A stretch of 64,000 bases of DNA, taken from positions 62,001 through 126,000 of the forward strand of contig NZ_BMVY01000003.1 in NCBI RefSeq assembly GCF_014650955.1. The letters run 5' to 3'. Made by a program: the position numbers and the translations under genes. The notes below the pieces were generated by a model that ran no database searches, was not told where the DNA came from, and saw only the letters and a program-made list of their open reading frames with translations. This document shows positions 37,681-46,458 of this stretch, one piece after another (within the stretch, counting starts at the first letter, position 1; each line of letters opens with the position of its first letter). The stretch is from Streptomyces tauricus (GTDB lineage: Bacteria; Actinomycetota; Actinomycetes; Streptomycetales; Streptomycetaceae).

Positions 37681-40206
37681 ATGTCCGTACTGACGCGCGA
37701 CGAAGCGCAGACCCGTGCCACACTCCTCGACGTCCACCGCTACCGGATCGCACTCGACCTGACGCGCGGCGACGAGACGTTCGACTCCCACACCACCATC
37801 ACCTTCACGGTCCGCGGGGACCAAGGCGGGGACGACCGTGGGGACCACGGTGGCGGGGACACCTTCGTCGAGCTCAAGCCCGCCGAACTGCGCTCCGCCA
37901 CCCTCGACGGACACCCCCTCGACCCGGCGACGCTCCACGAGAACCGGCTCCCCCTCACCGGCCTCACCGCGGGCACCCACGAACTGCGCGTGGACGCCGC
38001 CATGCGCTACTCCCGCACCGGCGAAGGCATGCACCGCTTCACCGACCCCGCCGACGGCGAGACCTACCTCTACACCCAGATGTTCATGGACGACGTCCAG
38101 CGCGTCTTCGCCGCCTTCGACCAGCCCGACCTCAAGTCGGTCTTCGAACTCTCCGTGACGGCCCCCGACACCTGGACCGTCCTCACCAACAGCGTCACCA
38201 CCCGCACCGCCGACGGAACCTGGCAGGCCGCCCCCACCCCGCCCGTCTCCACCTACCTCGTCGCCGTCGCCGCCGGACCCTGGCACTCCGTACGCACCGA
38301 ACACCGCGGACTGCCCTTCGGCATCCACTGCCGCCGCTCGCTCGCCCCCCACCTCGACACCGACGCCGACGAAATCCTCGACATCACCCGCGCCTGCTTC
38401 GACCGCTACCACGAGAAGTTCGAGGAGCCCTACCCCTTCGACTCCTACGACCAGGCGTTCGTCCCCGAGTTCAACGCCGGCGCCATGGAGAACCCCGGAC
38501 TCGTCACCTTCCGCGACGACTTCGTCTACCGCTCCGCCGTCACCGACACCGAACGCCAGACCCGCGCCATGGTCATCGCCCACGAGATGGCCCACATGTG
38601 GTTCGGCGACCTCGTCACCCTGCGCTGGTGGGACGACATCTGGCTCAACGAGTCCTTCGCCGAGTACATGGGCTACCAGACCCTCACCGAAGCCACCCGC
38701 TTCACCGGCACCTGGACCGAGTTCGGCGTCGTCCGCAAGGCCTGGGGCTACGACGCCGACCAGCGCCCCTCCACCCACCCCGTCGCCCCCGACCCCGAAG
38801 CCGTCCCCGACACCGCCTCCGCGCTCCTCAACTTCGACGGCATCTCCTACGCCAAGGGCGCCTCCGCCCTGCGCCAACTCGTCACCTGGCTCGGCGAGAA
38901 GGACTTCCTCACCGGCATCAACACCCACTTCGAGCGGCACAAGTTCGCCAACGCCACCCTCGCCGACTTCATCGAGTCCCTCGCCGCCGCCACCGACCGC
39001 GACGTCCACGCCTGGGCCGAATCCTGGCTGCGCACCACCGGCGTCGACACCCTCACCGCGACCGTCACCGCCCAGCCGGGGGAGTGGACCCTCACCGTCG
39101 GCCAGAGCGGCAACCGCCCCCACCGCATCGACATCGGCGTCTACGACCGCGACCTCGGCGGCGACCGCGCACTCGTCCTGCGCGAACGCTACGAGACGGA
39201 CGTGCCGCGCAACGGGCCGGCCGACCCCCGCCCCGGCACCCGCCCCGCCCTCGTCGTCCCCAACGACCGCGACCTCACCTACGCCAAGATCCGCCTCGAC
39301 GACGACTCCGAGGAAACCGTCCTGCGCGGCATCTCCGGCGTCCCCGACGCCCTCACCCGGGCCGTCCTGTGGAACACCCTGCGCGACATGGTCCGCGACG
39401 GCGACCTCGAACCCGCCGCCTACCTGGAGACCGCCCGCGCCCACCTCCCCGAGGAGACCGACCTCGCCGTCGTCCAGGGCGTCCTGACCTTCGCCGCCAC
39501 CCAGGTCGCCGACCGCTTCCTGGCCCCCCACGACCGGCCCGCCGCCCTCGCCACCCTCACCTCGCTGTGCCGCGACCTGATCCGCCGCACCGAGGACGGC
39601 GACAACCCCGGACTGCGCCTCGTCGCCGTACGCCACCTCATCGACGTCGCCGCCCAGCCCGACACCATCAGCGCCTGGATCTCCGAGGGCACCGTCCCCG
39701 GCGGACCCGAACTCGACCCCGAACTGCGCTGGCGCATCCTCGGCCGCCTCGCCGTCCTCGGGGCCATCGACGACGACGTCATCGAGGCGGAACTCGTCCA
39801 GGACCCCAGCGCCACCGGCCAGGAGGGCGCCGCCCGCTGCCGGGCCGCGCTGCCCGACCCGGTCGCCAAGCGCGCCGCGTGGGAGGCGATGTTCGCCACC
39901 GACGACCTGTCCAACTACCTCTTCACCGCCACGGCACGAGGTTTCTGGCAGCCCGAACAGCTGGATCTCGTACGCGAGTACGTGCCGCGTTACTTCGAGG
40001 ACGCGGTCGCCCTCGCCGCCCGCCGGGGCCCCGCCATCGCCGACGCGGCGGGACGGTGGGCGTTCCCCGCGTACGCGATCACCCCCGAGACGCTCGCCCT
40101 CGGCGAGCAGTGCCTGAGCGGAGCGGGTCCGACGCCTGCCCTGCGGCGCAAACTGGCCGACCAACTGGACGACCTGTCCCGCGCCCTGCGAGTCCGCCGG
40201 GCCTAG
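37681..40206 (+). CDS. pepN: aminopeptidase N (M1)
   Basis: 841-residue M1 zinc aminopeptidase that removes N-terminal residues from peptides in the cytoplasm. The substrate-recognition motif GAMEN is at about 265-269 and the zinc site HEMAHMWFGDL is at about 301, with the third ligand Glu in WLNESFAEY at about 323. The four-domain architecture and C-terminal ERAP1-like helical domain are complete. A stretch of Gly/Asp repeats (GDQGGDDRGDHGGGD, about residues 43-57) interrupts the N-terminal domain. Followed by a 17-bp hairpin terminator. Confidence 0.96.
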   Translation: MSVLTRDEAQTRATLLDVHRYRIALDLTRGDETFDSHTTITFTVRGDQGGDDRGDHGGGDTFVELKPAELRSATLDGHPLDPATLHENRLPLTGLTAGTHELRVDAAMRYSRTGEGMHRFTDPADGETYLYTQMFMDDVQRVFAAFDQPDLKSVFELSVTAPDTWTVLTNSVTTRTADGTWQAAPTPPVSTYLVAVAAGPWHSVRTEHRGLPFGIHCRRSLAPHLDTDADEILDITRACFDRYHEKFEEPYPFDSYDQAFVPEFNAGAMENPGLVTFRDDFVYRSAVTDTERQTRAMVIAHEMAHMWFGDLVTLRWWDDIWLNESFAEYMGYQTLTEATRFTGTWTEFGVVRKAWGYDADQRPSTHPVAPDPEAVPDTASALLNFDGISYAKGASALRQLVTWLGEKDFLTGINTHFERHKFANATLADFIESLAAATDRDVHAWAESWLRTTGVDTLTATVTAQPGEWTLTVGQSGNRPHRIDIGVYDRDLGGDRALVLRERYETDVPRNGPADPRPGTRPALVVPNDRDLTYAKIRLDDDSEETVLRGISGVPDALTRAVLWNTLRDMVRDGDLEPAAYLETARAHLPEETDLAVVQGVLTFAATQVADRFLAPHDRPAALATLTSLCRDLIRRTEDGDNPGLRLVAVRHLIDVAAQPDTISAWISEGTVPGGPELDPELRWRILGRLAVLGAIDDDVIEAELVQDPSATGQEGAARCRAALPDPVAKRAAWEAMFATDDLSNYLFTATARGFWQPEQLDLVREYVPRYFEDAVALAARRGPAIADAAGRWAFPAYAITPETLALGEQCLSGAGPTPALRRKLADQLDDLSRALRVRRA

Positions 40207-40217
40207 CCACCGCCTTT

Positions 40218-40254
40218 CTGAGCCCCCGCGCCCCACCGGGGCGCGGGGGCTCAG
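40218..40254. terminator. hairpin terminator after pepN
   Basis: Perfect 17-bp inverted repeat (40218-40234 with 40238-40254) with an acc loop, 11 bases after the pepN stop. No U tract. Confidence 0.88.
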
Positions 40255-40355
40255 ATGTGCGGCGACCCGGCGGGGGTCGCCCGCGCCCCTGAAGGGCCTG
40301 GCGGCCGGAGTCGGTGCGGGCGCGGTATTTGTCTGCGGGCGCGTGGGGGTTGCCC

Positions 40356-40526
40356 GCGCCGTTCCCCGCGCCCCTCAAAAGCGGGCCTCCGCCCCAGCTT
40401 TGAGGGGCGCGGGGAACGGCGCAGTCTTTCGTCTTTGGGGGCGCGGGGAACGGCGCAATCCTTTGTCTTTTGGGGGCGCGGGGAACGGCGCAATCTTTCG
40501 CCCTTCAGGGGCGCGGGGAACGGCGC
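40356..40526. repeat. array of five dispersed 20-bp repeats
   Basis: One copy in plus orientation (40356-40375) followed by four in minus orientation (40403-40422, 40436-40455, 40472-40491, 40507-40526). Spacers are short and T-rich, for example agtctttcgtcttt. The first and second copies can pair as a hairpin. Confidence 0.9.
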
Positions 40527-40684
40527 ACCCCACCCCCACCGGCCCACACCTCGCCCACCGGCCAGAGACCCCCTTCCGGCCGAAGGCCAACCACCACCCT
40601 TTCGGGTACCGATCACCCAACTACCCGGCACACCCCCGCGGACGCGCCAAGCTGGGAACCCCGTCGCGCGCCCCGGAGGACACC

Positions 40685-42079
40685 ATGAGCCCCCTCACCC
40701 CAGGCGGCCTAGCCTCAGGCCCCCAAGGCCCGAAGAATCTGCGGCCGTTACTCGACACAGTGCTCGACGCGCTGGAGACGGGCGCCGCCACCCGCCCCGG
40801 CCCCCTCCCCGCGGGCGGCCCCGCCGAAGTGGCCGCCCGCCTCCGCGAAGCCCTCGGCGAGCCCTTCCCCCACCACGGCGACGAGCACGCCCTGCACACC
40901 CTCGTCCACGCCCTGGCCGCAGGCGCCGCCGACCCCGCACACCCCCTCTGCGCGGCCCACCTCCACTGCCCGCCCCTCGCCGTCGCCACCGCCGCCGACC
41001 TCGCCGCCTCCGCGCTCAACCCGTCCCTCGACTCCTGGGACCAGGCCCCCGCCGCCTCGGAACTGGAATCCCTCGTCGGCCGGGCCCTCGCCGACGAGGT
41101 CTACCCACCCGTCGGCCGAACCGCCACCCCCGACGCCCTCGTCACCACCGGCGGCACCGAAGCCAACCAACTCGCCCTCCTCCTCGCCCGCGAGAAGCAC
41201 GGCCACGTACAACTCGTCCAGGCGGAGAACGCCCACCACTCCCTCCACCGCGCCACCTGGCTCCTCGGCCTCCCCGAACCGGCCACCGTGCCCGCCCCCG
41301 CCGGCACCATGGACCCCGCCGCCCTCGACCAGGCCCTCACCGCACTCGGCGGCCCACCCGGCACCGTCCTCGTCGCGGCCACCGCCGGCACCACCGACGC
41401 CGGCCTCATCGACCCGCTGCCCGACATCGCCACCCTCTGCGAAACCCACGGCGCCCGCCTCCACATCGACGCCGCCTACGGCGGAGGCCTCCTCCTCAGC
41501 GACCGCCACCGCCCGCAACTCGACGGCCTCACCCGCGCCCACACCGTCACCCTCGACCTGCACAAACTCGGCTGGCAGCCCGTCGCCGCAGGCCTCCTCG
41601 CCGTCCGCGACCCACGGGATCTCCACGCCCTCGGCCACCACGCCGACTACCTCAACGCCGACGACGACACCGAAGCCGGCCTCCCCGACCTCCTCGGACG
41701 CTCCCTGCGCACCACCCGCCGCGCCGACATCCTCAAGATCGCCGTCACCCTCAAAACCCTCGGCCGCACAGGACTCGGCGCCCTCGTCGACCAGGTCTGC
41801 GACCACGCCACCGCACTCGCCGAACTCATCGACGTACACCCGCACTTCGAGCTCTACGACCGGCCCACCATCAGCACCGTCCTGTTCCGCCCCGCCCACG
41901 CCACCGACACCACCGTCGCCGACGTACGCCGCACCCTCCTCACCGAAGGCCGCGCCGTCCTCGGCCGCGCCCGCCTCGACAACCGCCTCTGGCTCAAAGC
42001 CACCCTGCTCAACCCGCACACCGGACCCGACGACCTCGCCGCGCTCCTGAAACTGGTGGAAGGACACACCCCCCGATGA
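40685..42079 (+). CDS. PLP-dependent decarboxylase (group II, DesA-like)
   Basis: 464-residue pyridoxal-phosphate enzyme of the group II decarboxylase family (lysine, diaminobutyrate or aromatic amino-acid decarboxylases). Family marks: ALNPSLDSWDQAPAASELE, VTTGGTEANQLALLLARE, the cofactor Asp in RLHIDAAYGGG and the Schiff-base lysine in TLDLHKLGWQPV. Its stop overlaps the start of an N-hydroxylase (ATGA). This recalls the DesA-DesB pair that turns lysine into N-hydroxycadaverine for desferrioxamine. ATG 40685 follows a GGAGG. Substrate is inferred from its partner, not from residues I can test. Confidence 0.85.
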   Translation: MSPLTPGGLASGPQGPKNLRPLLDTVLDALETGAATRPGPLPAGGPAEVAARLREALGEPFPHHGDEHALHTLVHALAAGAADPAHPLCAAHLHCPPLAVATAADLAASALNPSLDSWDQAPAASELESLVGRALADEVYPPVGRTATPDALVTTGGTEANQLALLLAREKHGHVQLVQAENAHHSLHRATWLLGLPEPATVPAPAGTMDPAALDQALTALGGPPGTVLVAATAGTTDAGLIDPLPDIATLCETHGARLHIDAAYGGGLLLSDRHRPQLDGLTRAHTVTLDLHKLGWQPVAAGLLAVRDPRDLHALGHHADYLNADDDTEAGLPDLLGRSLRTTRRADILKIAVTLKTLGRTGLGALVDQVCDHATALAELIDVHPHFELYDRPTISTVLFRPAHATDTTVADVRRTLLTEGRAVLGRARLDNRLWLKATLLNPHTGPDDLAALLKLVEGHTPR

Positions 42080-43500
42080 CGCCGCCCACACCCCCCAAGC
42101 ACCCCGTGCACCACCAGTCCGAAGCCCCGCGCGACCTCGTCGGCATCGGCATCGGCCCCAGCAACCTCTCCCTCGCCGCCCTCGCCCACCCCCTCGCCGA
42201 ACTCGACACCGTCTTCTACGAACAGCACCCCGCCTTCGACTGGCACCCCGGTCTCCTCCTCGACGGCGCCACCCTCCAGGTCCCCTTCCTCGCCGACCTC
42301 GTGACCCTCGCCGACCCCGCCAGCCCCTGGACCTTCCTCAACTACCTCAAAACCCGCGAACGCCTCTTCCCCTTCTACTTCGCCGAGCGCTTCCACATCC
42401 ACCGCGCCGAATACGCCGCCTACTGCCGCTGGGTCAGCGACAGCCTCCCCGGCCTCCACTTCGGCCACCAGGTCGACGCCGTCCGCTGGAACCCCGAACG
42501 CGACGTCTTCGAAGTCGACTACACCCAACTCGACACCGACGGCGAAGCCGAAGCCCTCGGACGCACCTACACCAAGAACATCGCCCTCGGCATCGGCACC
42601 GCCCCCCACATCCCCGAACCGATGCGCCCCCTCGCCGAAGCACCCGGCGTCCCCGTCATCCACGCCGCCGACTACCTCCGGCACCGCGAGAGCTTCCTCA
42701 CCGCCGACCACATCACCGTCATCGGATCAGGACAGTCCGGCGCCGAAGTCTTCCTCGACCTCCTCAGGAACCGCCCCGTCGGCCACGAAAAGATCCACTG
42801 GCTCGCCCGTACCGAAGCCTTCGCACCCATGGAGTACTCCAAGCTCGGGCTCGAACACTTCACGCCCGACTACACGCGTTACTTCCACGCCCTGCCCGAA
42901 CCGGTACGCGACCGCCTCGTCCCCGCCCAATGGCAACTGCACAAAGGCATCGACGCCGACACCATCGCCGCCATCCACGACGAGCTCTACCGCCGCACCC
43001 TCGACGGCGGCTGGCCCGAGACCGTCCTCACCCCCGGCGTCCTCGTCCGCACCGCGGGACGCATCGGCAGCACCAAGATCGAGCTGCACCTGGAACACGT
43101 CCAGCAGGCCAGCAGGTCCCGTATCACCACCGACGCCGTCGTCCTCGCCACCGGCTACCGCGACCGCCCCCTCGACCGCATCCTGGCCGGCCTCGACCCC
43201 TACATGCGCCGCGACGCCTCCGAACGTCCCAGAATCGACGACCGGCACCGCCTCGTCCTCGACCCCTCCGTCACCGGCTCCGTCTACGTCCAGAACGCCG
43301 AAACACATACCCACGGCGTCGGCACCCCCGACCTCGGCCTCACCGCCTGGCGCAGCGCGAGCATCCTCAACTCCCTGACCGGCAAGGACTCCTACCCCCT
43401 GCCGAGCCGAACCGCCTTCACCAGCTTCGGACTCACCCCACAGCCCCAGATCCCGCCCGCCAGGCAGCCGAAGACCCTCACACCACTGGTGGCCGACTGA
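42076..43500 (+). CDS. flavin-dependent N-hydroxylase (IucD/DesB-like)
   Basis: 474-residue lysine/ornithine/cadaverine N-monooxygenase. The FAD site is DLVGIGIGPSNLSLAALAHP, the NADPH site is ITVIGSGQSGAEVFLDLL, the substrate-region block is WHPGLLLDGATLQVPFLADL, and the ATGY motif is VVLATGYRDRPL. Coupled to the PLP decarboxylase upstream. Such enzymes make hydroxamate precursors of siderophores using O2 and NADPH. No acyltransferase (DesC) or NIS synthetase (DesD) is next to it; the following gene is an oppositely oriented 5'-nucleotidase. Confidence 0.9.
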   Translation: MTPPTPPKHPVHHQSEAPRDLVGIGIGPSNLSLAALAHPLAELDTVFYEQHPAFDWHPGLLLDGATLQVPFLADLVTLADPASPWTFLNYLKTRERLFPFYFAERFHIHRAEYAAYCRWVSDSLPGLHFGHQVDAVRWNPERDVFEVDYTQLDTDGEAEALGRTYTKNIALGIGTAPHIPEPMRPLAEAPGVPVIHAADYLRHRESFLTADHITVIGSGQSGAEVFLDLLRNRPVGHEKIHWLARTEAFAPMEYSKLGLEHFTPDYTRYFHALPEPVRDRLVPAQWQLHKGIDADTIAAIHDELYRRTLDGGWPETVLTPGVLVRTAGRIGSTKIELHLEHVQQASRSRITTDAVVLATGYRDRPLDRILAGLDPYMRRDASERPRIDDRHRLVLDPSVTGSVYVQNAETHTHGVGTPDLGLTAWRSASILNSLTGKDSYPLPSRTAFTSFGLTPQPQIPPARQPKTLTPLVAD

Positions 43501-43520
43501 AAAATCAGCCGGCCACCAGT
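43485..43520 (+). terminator. hairpin terminator overlapping the N-hydroxylase stop
   Basis: ACTGGTGGCCG/CGGCCACCAGT arms continue inward as CTGA/TCAG around an AAAA loop with one A-C mismatch. The hairpin covers the last codons and the stop. Confidence 0.75.
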
Positions 43521-43606
43521 AAGAACACCCGCACACAGCACGCCGTCAGGCCGCCACGCCGCCAGAGGACCGGCCGCCAGGAGACAGGCCGACAGAAGAC
43601 CGGCCG

Positions 43607-45415
43607 TTAGAAGACCGGCGTGCCCTCACGCGTCAGCCTCCAGTCCACCGAAGCGAACTCCTTCGGGTCCAGCGAACCCTTCGCCGTCACCCACTCCGCG
43701 ATCCGCGTACGAATCTCCGTCGACTCCGCCCACAGCTCCTTCGCCGACGCGACGTGCGGGAACGCGCCCCCACCGTTCGCCCGGTAGTTGTTCACCGCGA
43801 GCACGAACTGCCGCGCGTCGTCCAGCGCCGCACCGTCGAAGGAGAGGTTCTTGATCCGCGACCCCGCCGCCTGCGCGATGTCGATGTCGTACGTCAGCCC
43901 CGACACGTAGTCGTAGTTGTAGTCCGGCCGGTTGCCCGCGTTCGTCAGCTTCTCCACGTCGACCGCCGCGCCGGCCGCCGTCCGCACGAAGTACTCCGCC
44001 GAGTACTCCAGGTACGCCCGCACCTGCGCACCCGTCAGCAACTTCGCGACCAGCGTGTTGTCGTACACATACAGACTCGACAGATCCCGGATCGTCACAT
44101 CGCCCGCGGGGATCTCCGACGTCCGCGAGAACGGCGACGCCTGCGACAGCACCGGCAGCGACGCGTACTCCGTGCCCGCCAGCGCCGCCTTGACGACGTC
44201 CTCCTGCACCTTGTTGATCAGGTCGATGATCGGCGCGTCCTTGTACCGCGCATCCACCGTCGTCAACGTCTCCGTCGCCGTACCCACCACCTGGTTGACG
44301 TACGCCACGACCACGTCGTGCTCGTCCTTCAGCAGCTTCGTGATCCTCGGGTCGTCCGCCACCGAGTTCGAGTTACGGACCGACGCCGCCACCGACTCGA
44401 CCGACCAGCGGCCCTTCCCGAAGACCAGCTCGAAGTCGAACAGCGACAGCCGCTCCGCGTACGCCAGCGGCTCCGACAGCACGACCGTCTTCCCGGACTT
44501 CGTGTTCGTCACCTTCAGCTCGGGAATCTCCACATGCGCGTGCCCGACCAGAATCGCGTCGATCCCCGGCACCTGCTGCGCCACCAGAGCCGCCGAATTC
44601 TCCACGTACGGCAGCTGGTCACCGTACGACGACGTGCCCGACGAACCGGAGTGCGCCGACACGACGACCACGTCCGCACCCATCGACCGCAGCTTCGGCA
44701 CCCACTTCGCCGCCTGCTCCTCAAGACCCGGGAACACCAGCTTGCCCTGCACATACGCCTTGTCCCAGATCGCGATACCGGGATTCGTCAGACCCAGCAC
44801 CGCGACCTTGACCGGCGGAGCACCCTTCACATGGAACTTCTTCATGAAGTACGGAGGGAAAGCCGGCTTCAGCGTCTTCGCGTCCAGCGCGTTCGCACCC
44901 AACAACGGGAAACGGCACTGCTGCTCGAACTTCCGCAGCGTCTCGATACCGTAATTGAACTCGTGATTGCCGAGCGCCACCGCGTCATAACCGATCGCGT
45001 TCATCGCCTGCGCCATCGGGTGCACAGGACCGCCCTTGGCGGTGATCGGGTCCACCTTCGCGTAGTAGTACGTCAGCGGCGTGCCCTGAATCGTGTCACC
45101 CGCGTCCAGAAGCAGCGTGTTCGCGCGCCCCTTCTCCTTGCGCACCGCGTTCACCAGCGTCGAGATACGAGCCAGACCCTGCGCGTTGCCCGCCGCGTCC
45201 TTGTACTCCGCGTCCTTGAAGTAGTCCCAGTTGAAGACATGACCGTGCAGATCCGTCGTGCCCATCACCGTCAGCGAGTACCGCTTCGGCTTCGGCTTCC
45301 CGTGCCCCGCCACCACCGCCGCCTCCGCGCTCGGCGCCGCGGCCGCACCGGCCAGCGCGACCCCGGCGCCGGTCACAGCGGACTTCTTCAGGAACTTCCG
45401 ACGGTTCAACGGCAT
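43607..45415 (-). CDS. Tat-exported 5'-nucleotidase / 2',3'-cyclic phosphodiesterase
   Basis: 602-residue metallophosphoesterase of the UshA/CpdB family. The Tat signal is NRRKFLKKSAVTGAGVALAG. Metallophosphatase motifs: MGTTDLHGHV, DAGDTIQGTP, ALGNHEFNYG, VVVSAHSGSS and VGHAHVEIPE. The C-terminal 5'-nucleotidase domain contains LAVNNYRANGGGAFP. It would release nucleosides and phosphate from extracellular nucleotides or cyclic nucleotides. Monocistronic; the upstream region has a 12-bp direct repeat. Confidence 0.93.
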   Translation of the reverse strand: MPLNRRKFLKKSAVTGAGVALAGAAAAPSAEAAVVAGHGKPKPKRYSLTVMGTTDLHGHVFNWDYFKDAEYKDAAGNAQGLARISTLVNAVRKEKGRANTLLLDAGDTIQGTPLTYYYAKVDPITAKGGPVHPMAQAMNAIGYDAVALGNHEFNYGIETLRKFEQQCRFPLLGANALDAKTLKPAFPPYFMKKFHVKGAPPVKVAVLGLTNPGIAIWDKAYVQGKLVFPGLEEQAAKWVPKLRSMGADVVVVSAHSGSSGTSSYGDQLPYVENSAALVAQQVPGIDAILVGHAHVEIPELKVTNTKSGKTVVLSEPLAYAERLSLFDFELVFGKGRWSVESVAASVRNSNSVADDPRITKLLKDEHDVVVAYVNQVVGTATETLTTVDARYKDAPIIDLINKVQEDVVKAALAGTEYASLPVLSQASPFSRTSEIPAGDVTIRDLSSLYVYDNTLVAKLLTGAQVRAYLEYSAEYFVRTAAGAAVDVEKLTNAGNRPDYNYDYVSGLTYDIDIAQAAGSRIKNLSFDGAALDDARQFVLAVNNYRANGGGAFPHVASAKELWAESTEIRTRIAEWVTAKGSLDPKEFASVDWRLTREGTPVF

Positions 45416-45446
45416 GACGGGCTACTCCTCGGAGGAACGATCAACG

Positions 45447-45501
45447 ACGCGCGTAGATGTCGACGCGGACGTCGAGCCGCATCCCCACAACGCGCGTAGA
45501 T
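45447..45501. promoter_or_regulatory. direct repeat upstream of the 5'-nucleotidase
   Basis: ACGCGCGTAGAT at 45447-45458 and 45490-45501 (43-bp period, about four helical turns), 32 to 86 bases before the nucleotidase ATG on the minus strand. Candidate operator; it does not resemble a PHO box. Confidence 0.35.
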
Positions 45502-45598
45502 TCTGACCCGAGCACGCCACACGGCAACACCCCCCTCAGGTTTCGATTCGATGACCGGCAGGCACCACGGCCGACCCGCCGGTGACAGAGTGGGACGT

Positions 45599-46315
45599 AT
45601 GACTTCCGCCCCCGCACCCACCGGGCCCGCCACCCCCTACGGCACCCCCGAAGCCCCCCGCATCGCCGTCCGCGGCGAAGCCCACCTCGAAGTCGACCCC
45701 GAGATAGCCCGCATCGGCATCACCGTCAGCGCCCGCGGCACCGACCGCAAAGACGCCCTGAACGACCTCACCCGCCGCAACACCACCGCCCTCGACCTCG
45801 TCAAGACCTACGGCGACTCCGTCGAAAAACTCGAGACCGGCACCTTCTCCATCACCCCCGAACTCACCAAGCACGGCCGCGGCGAACGCGTCCGCGCCTA
45901 CCACGGCCGCGTCCACATCACCGCCGAACTCACCGACTTCACCGCCCTCGGCGAACTCACCACCCGCCTCGCGGACCTCGACCTCACCCGCGTCGACGGC
46001 CCCTGGTGGGCCCTGCGCCCCGACTCACCCGCCCACCGCCGGGCCAGACAACAAGCGGTACGCGAAGCGGTCCAACGCGCCCGCGAATACGCCGAAGCCC
46101 TCGGCACCACCCTCGCCGCCCTCGTCGAACTCGCAGACACCGACGCCGAGAACGCCCAGCCCTACGCCATGGCGGCCCCCCAGTTCGCCATGCGCTCCAA
46201 AGGCTTCGACGCCGCCGCCCCCGAACAGGCCCCCGCCCTCGACCTCGAACCCGAAAGGCAGCACGTGTACGCACAGGTCAACGCCCGCTTCACCATGTCA
46301 CCGCCAGTGCTCTGA
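45599..46315 (+). CDS. SIMPL-domain (DUF541) protein
   Basis: 238-residue protein of the SIMPL/DUF541 family: RIAVRGEAHLEVDPEIARIG, ISPTV-type segment FSITPELTKHGRGERVRAYH, and RQQAVREAVQRAREYAEALG. Bacterial members are usually exported or periplasmic with unclear roles (oxidative stress is reported for some). This one has a Pro/Ala-rich N-terminus but no clear signal peptide. ATG 45599 has only a weak GTGGGA upstream. It lies alone between the nucleotidase and pyk. Confidence 0.85.
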   Translation: MTSAPAPTGPATPYGTPEAPRIAVRGEAHLEVDPEIARIGITVSARGTDRKDALNDLTRRNTTALDLVKTYGDSVEKLETGTFSITPELTKHGRGERVRAYHGRVHITAELTDFTALGELTTRLADLDLTRVDGPWWALRPDSPAHRRARQQAVREAVQRAREYAEALGTTLAALVELADTDAENAQPYAMAAPQFAMRSKGFDAAAPEQAPALDLEPERQHVYAQVNARFTMSPPVL

Positions 46316-46446
46316 AAGCCCTCCGGAAACCTCCGGAAATGCTCATCGGAGCACCCCCGCGCACAATCCGACCCTTGTCAATATCCCTTCACGCAAAGGT
46401 TGTTGAGTAGTCATGCAGCGCCAATTCCCTACCCACTGGTAAGCCC

Positions 46447-46452
46447 TAGGCT
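46447..46452 (+). promoter_or_regulatory. -10-like element for a leaderless pyk transcript
   Basis: TAGGCT ends 6 bases before the pyk ATG and no Shine-Dalgarno sequence is present in the preceding 20 bases, so transcription probably starts at or next to the A of the start codon. Confidence 0.4.
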
Positions 46453-46458
46453 CACACC

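Larger units (their letters stand above)
40207..40684. other. gene-free region with terminator and repeat array
   Basis: 478 bases without a supported gene. It holds the pepN terminator, five copies of the dispersed 20-bp repeat, and then the C-rich leader of the PLP decarboxylase gene with a ccggagg ribosome site. I see no iron box. Confidence 0.7.

Noticed and set aside
40356..40526. CRISPR array
   Set aside because: Repeats are 20 bp with 13-16 bp T-rich similar spacers and mixed orientation, and no cas genes are present; it belongs to the dispersed repeat family.
40685..43500. Complete siderophore biosynthetic cluster
   Set aside because: Only decarboxylase and N-hydroxylase are present; acyltransferase, synthetase, transporter and iron box are missing.
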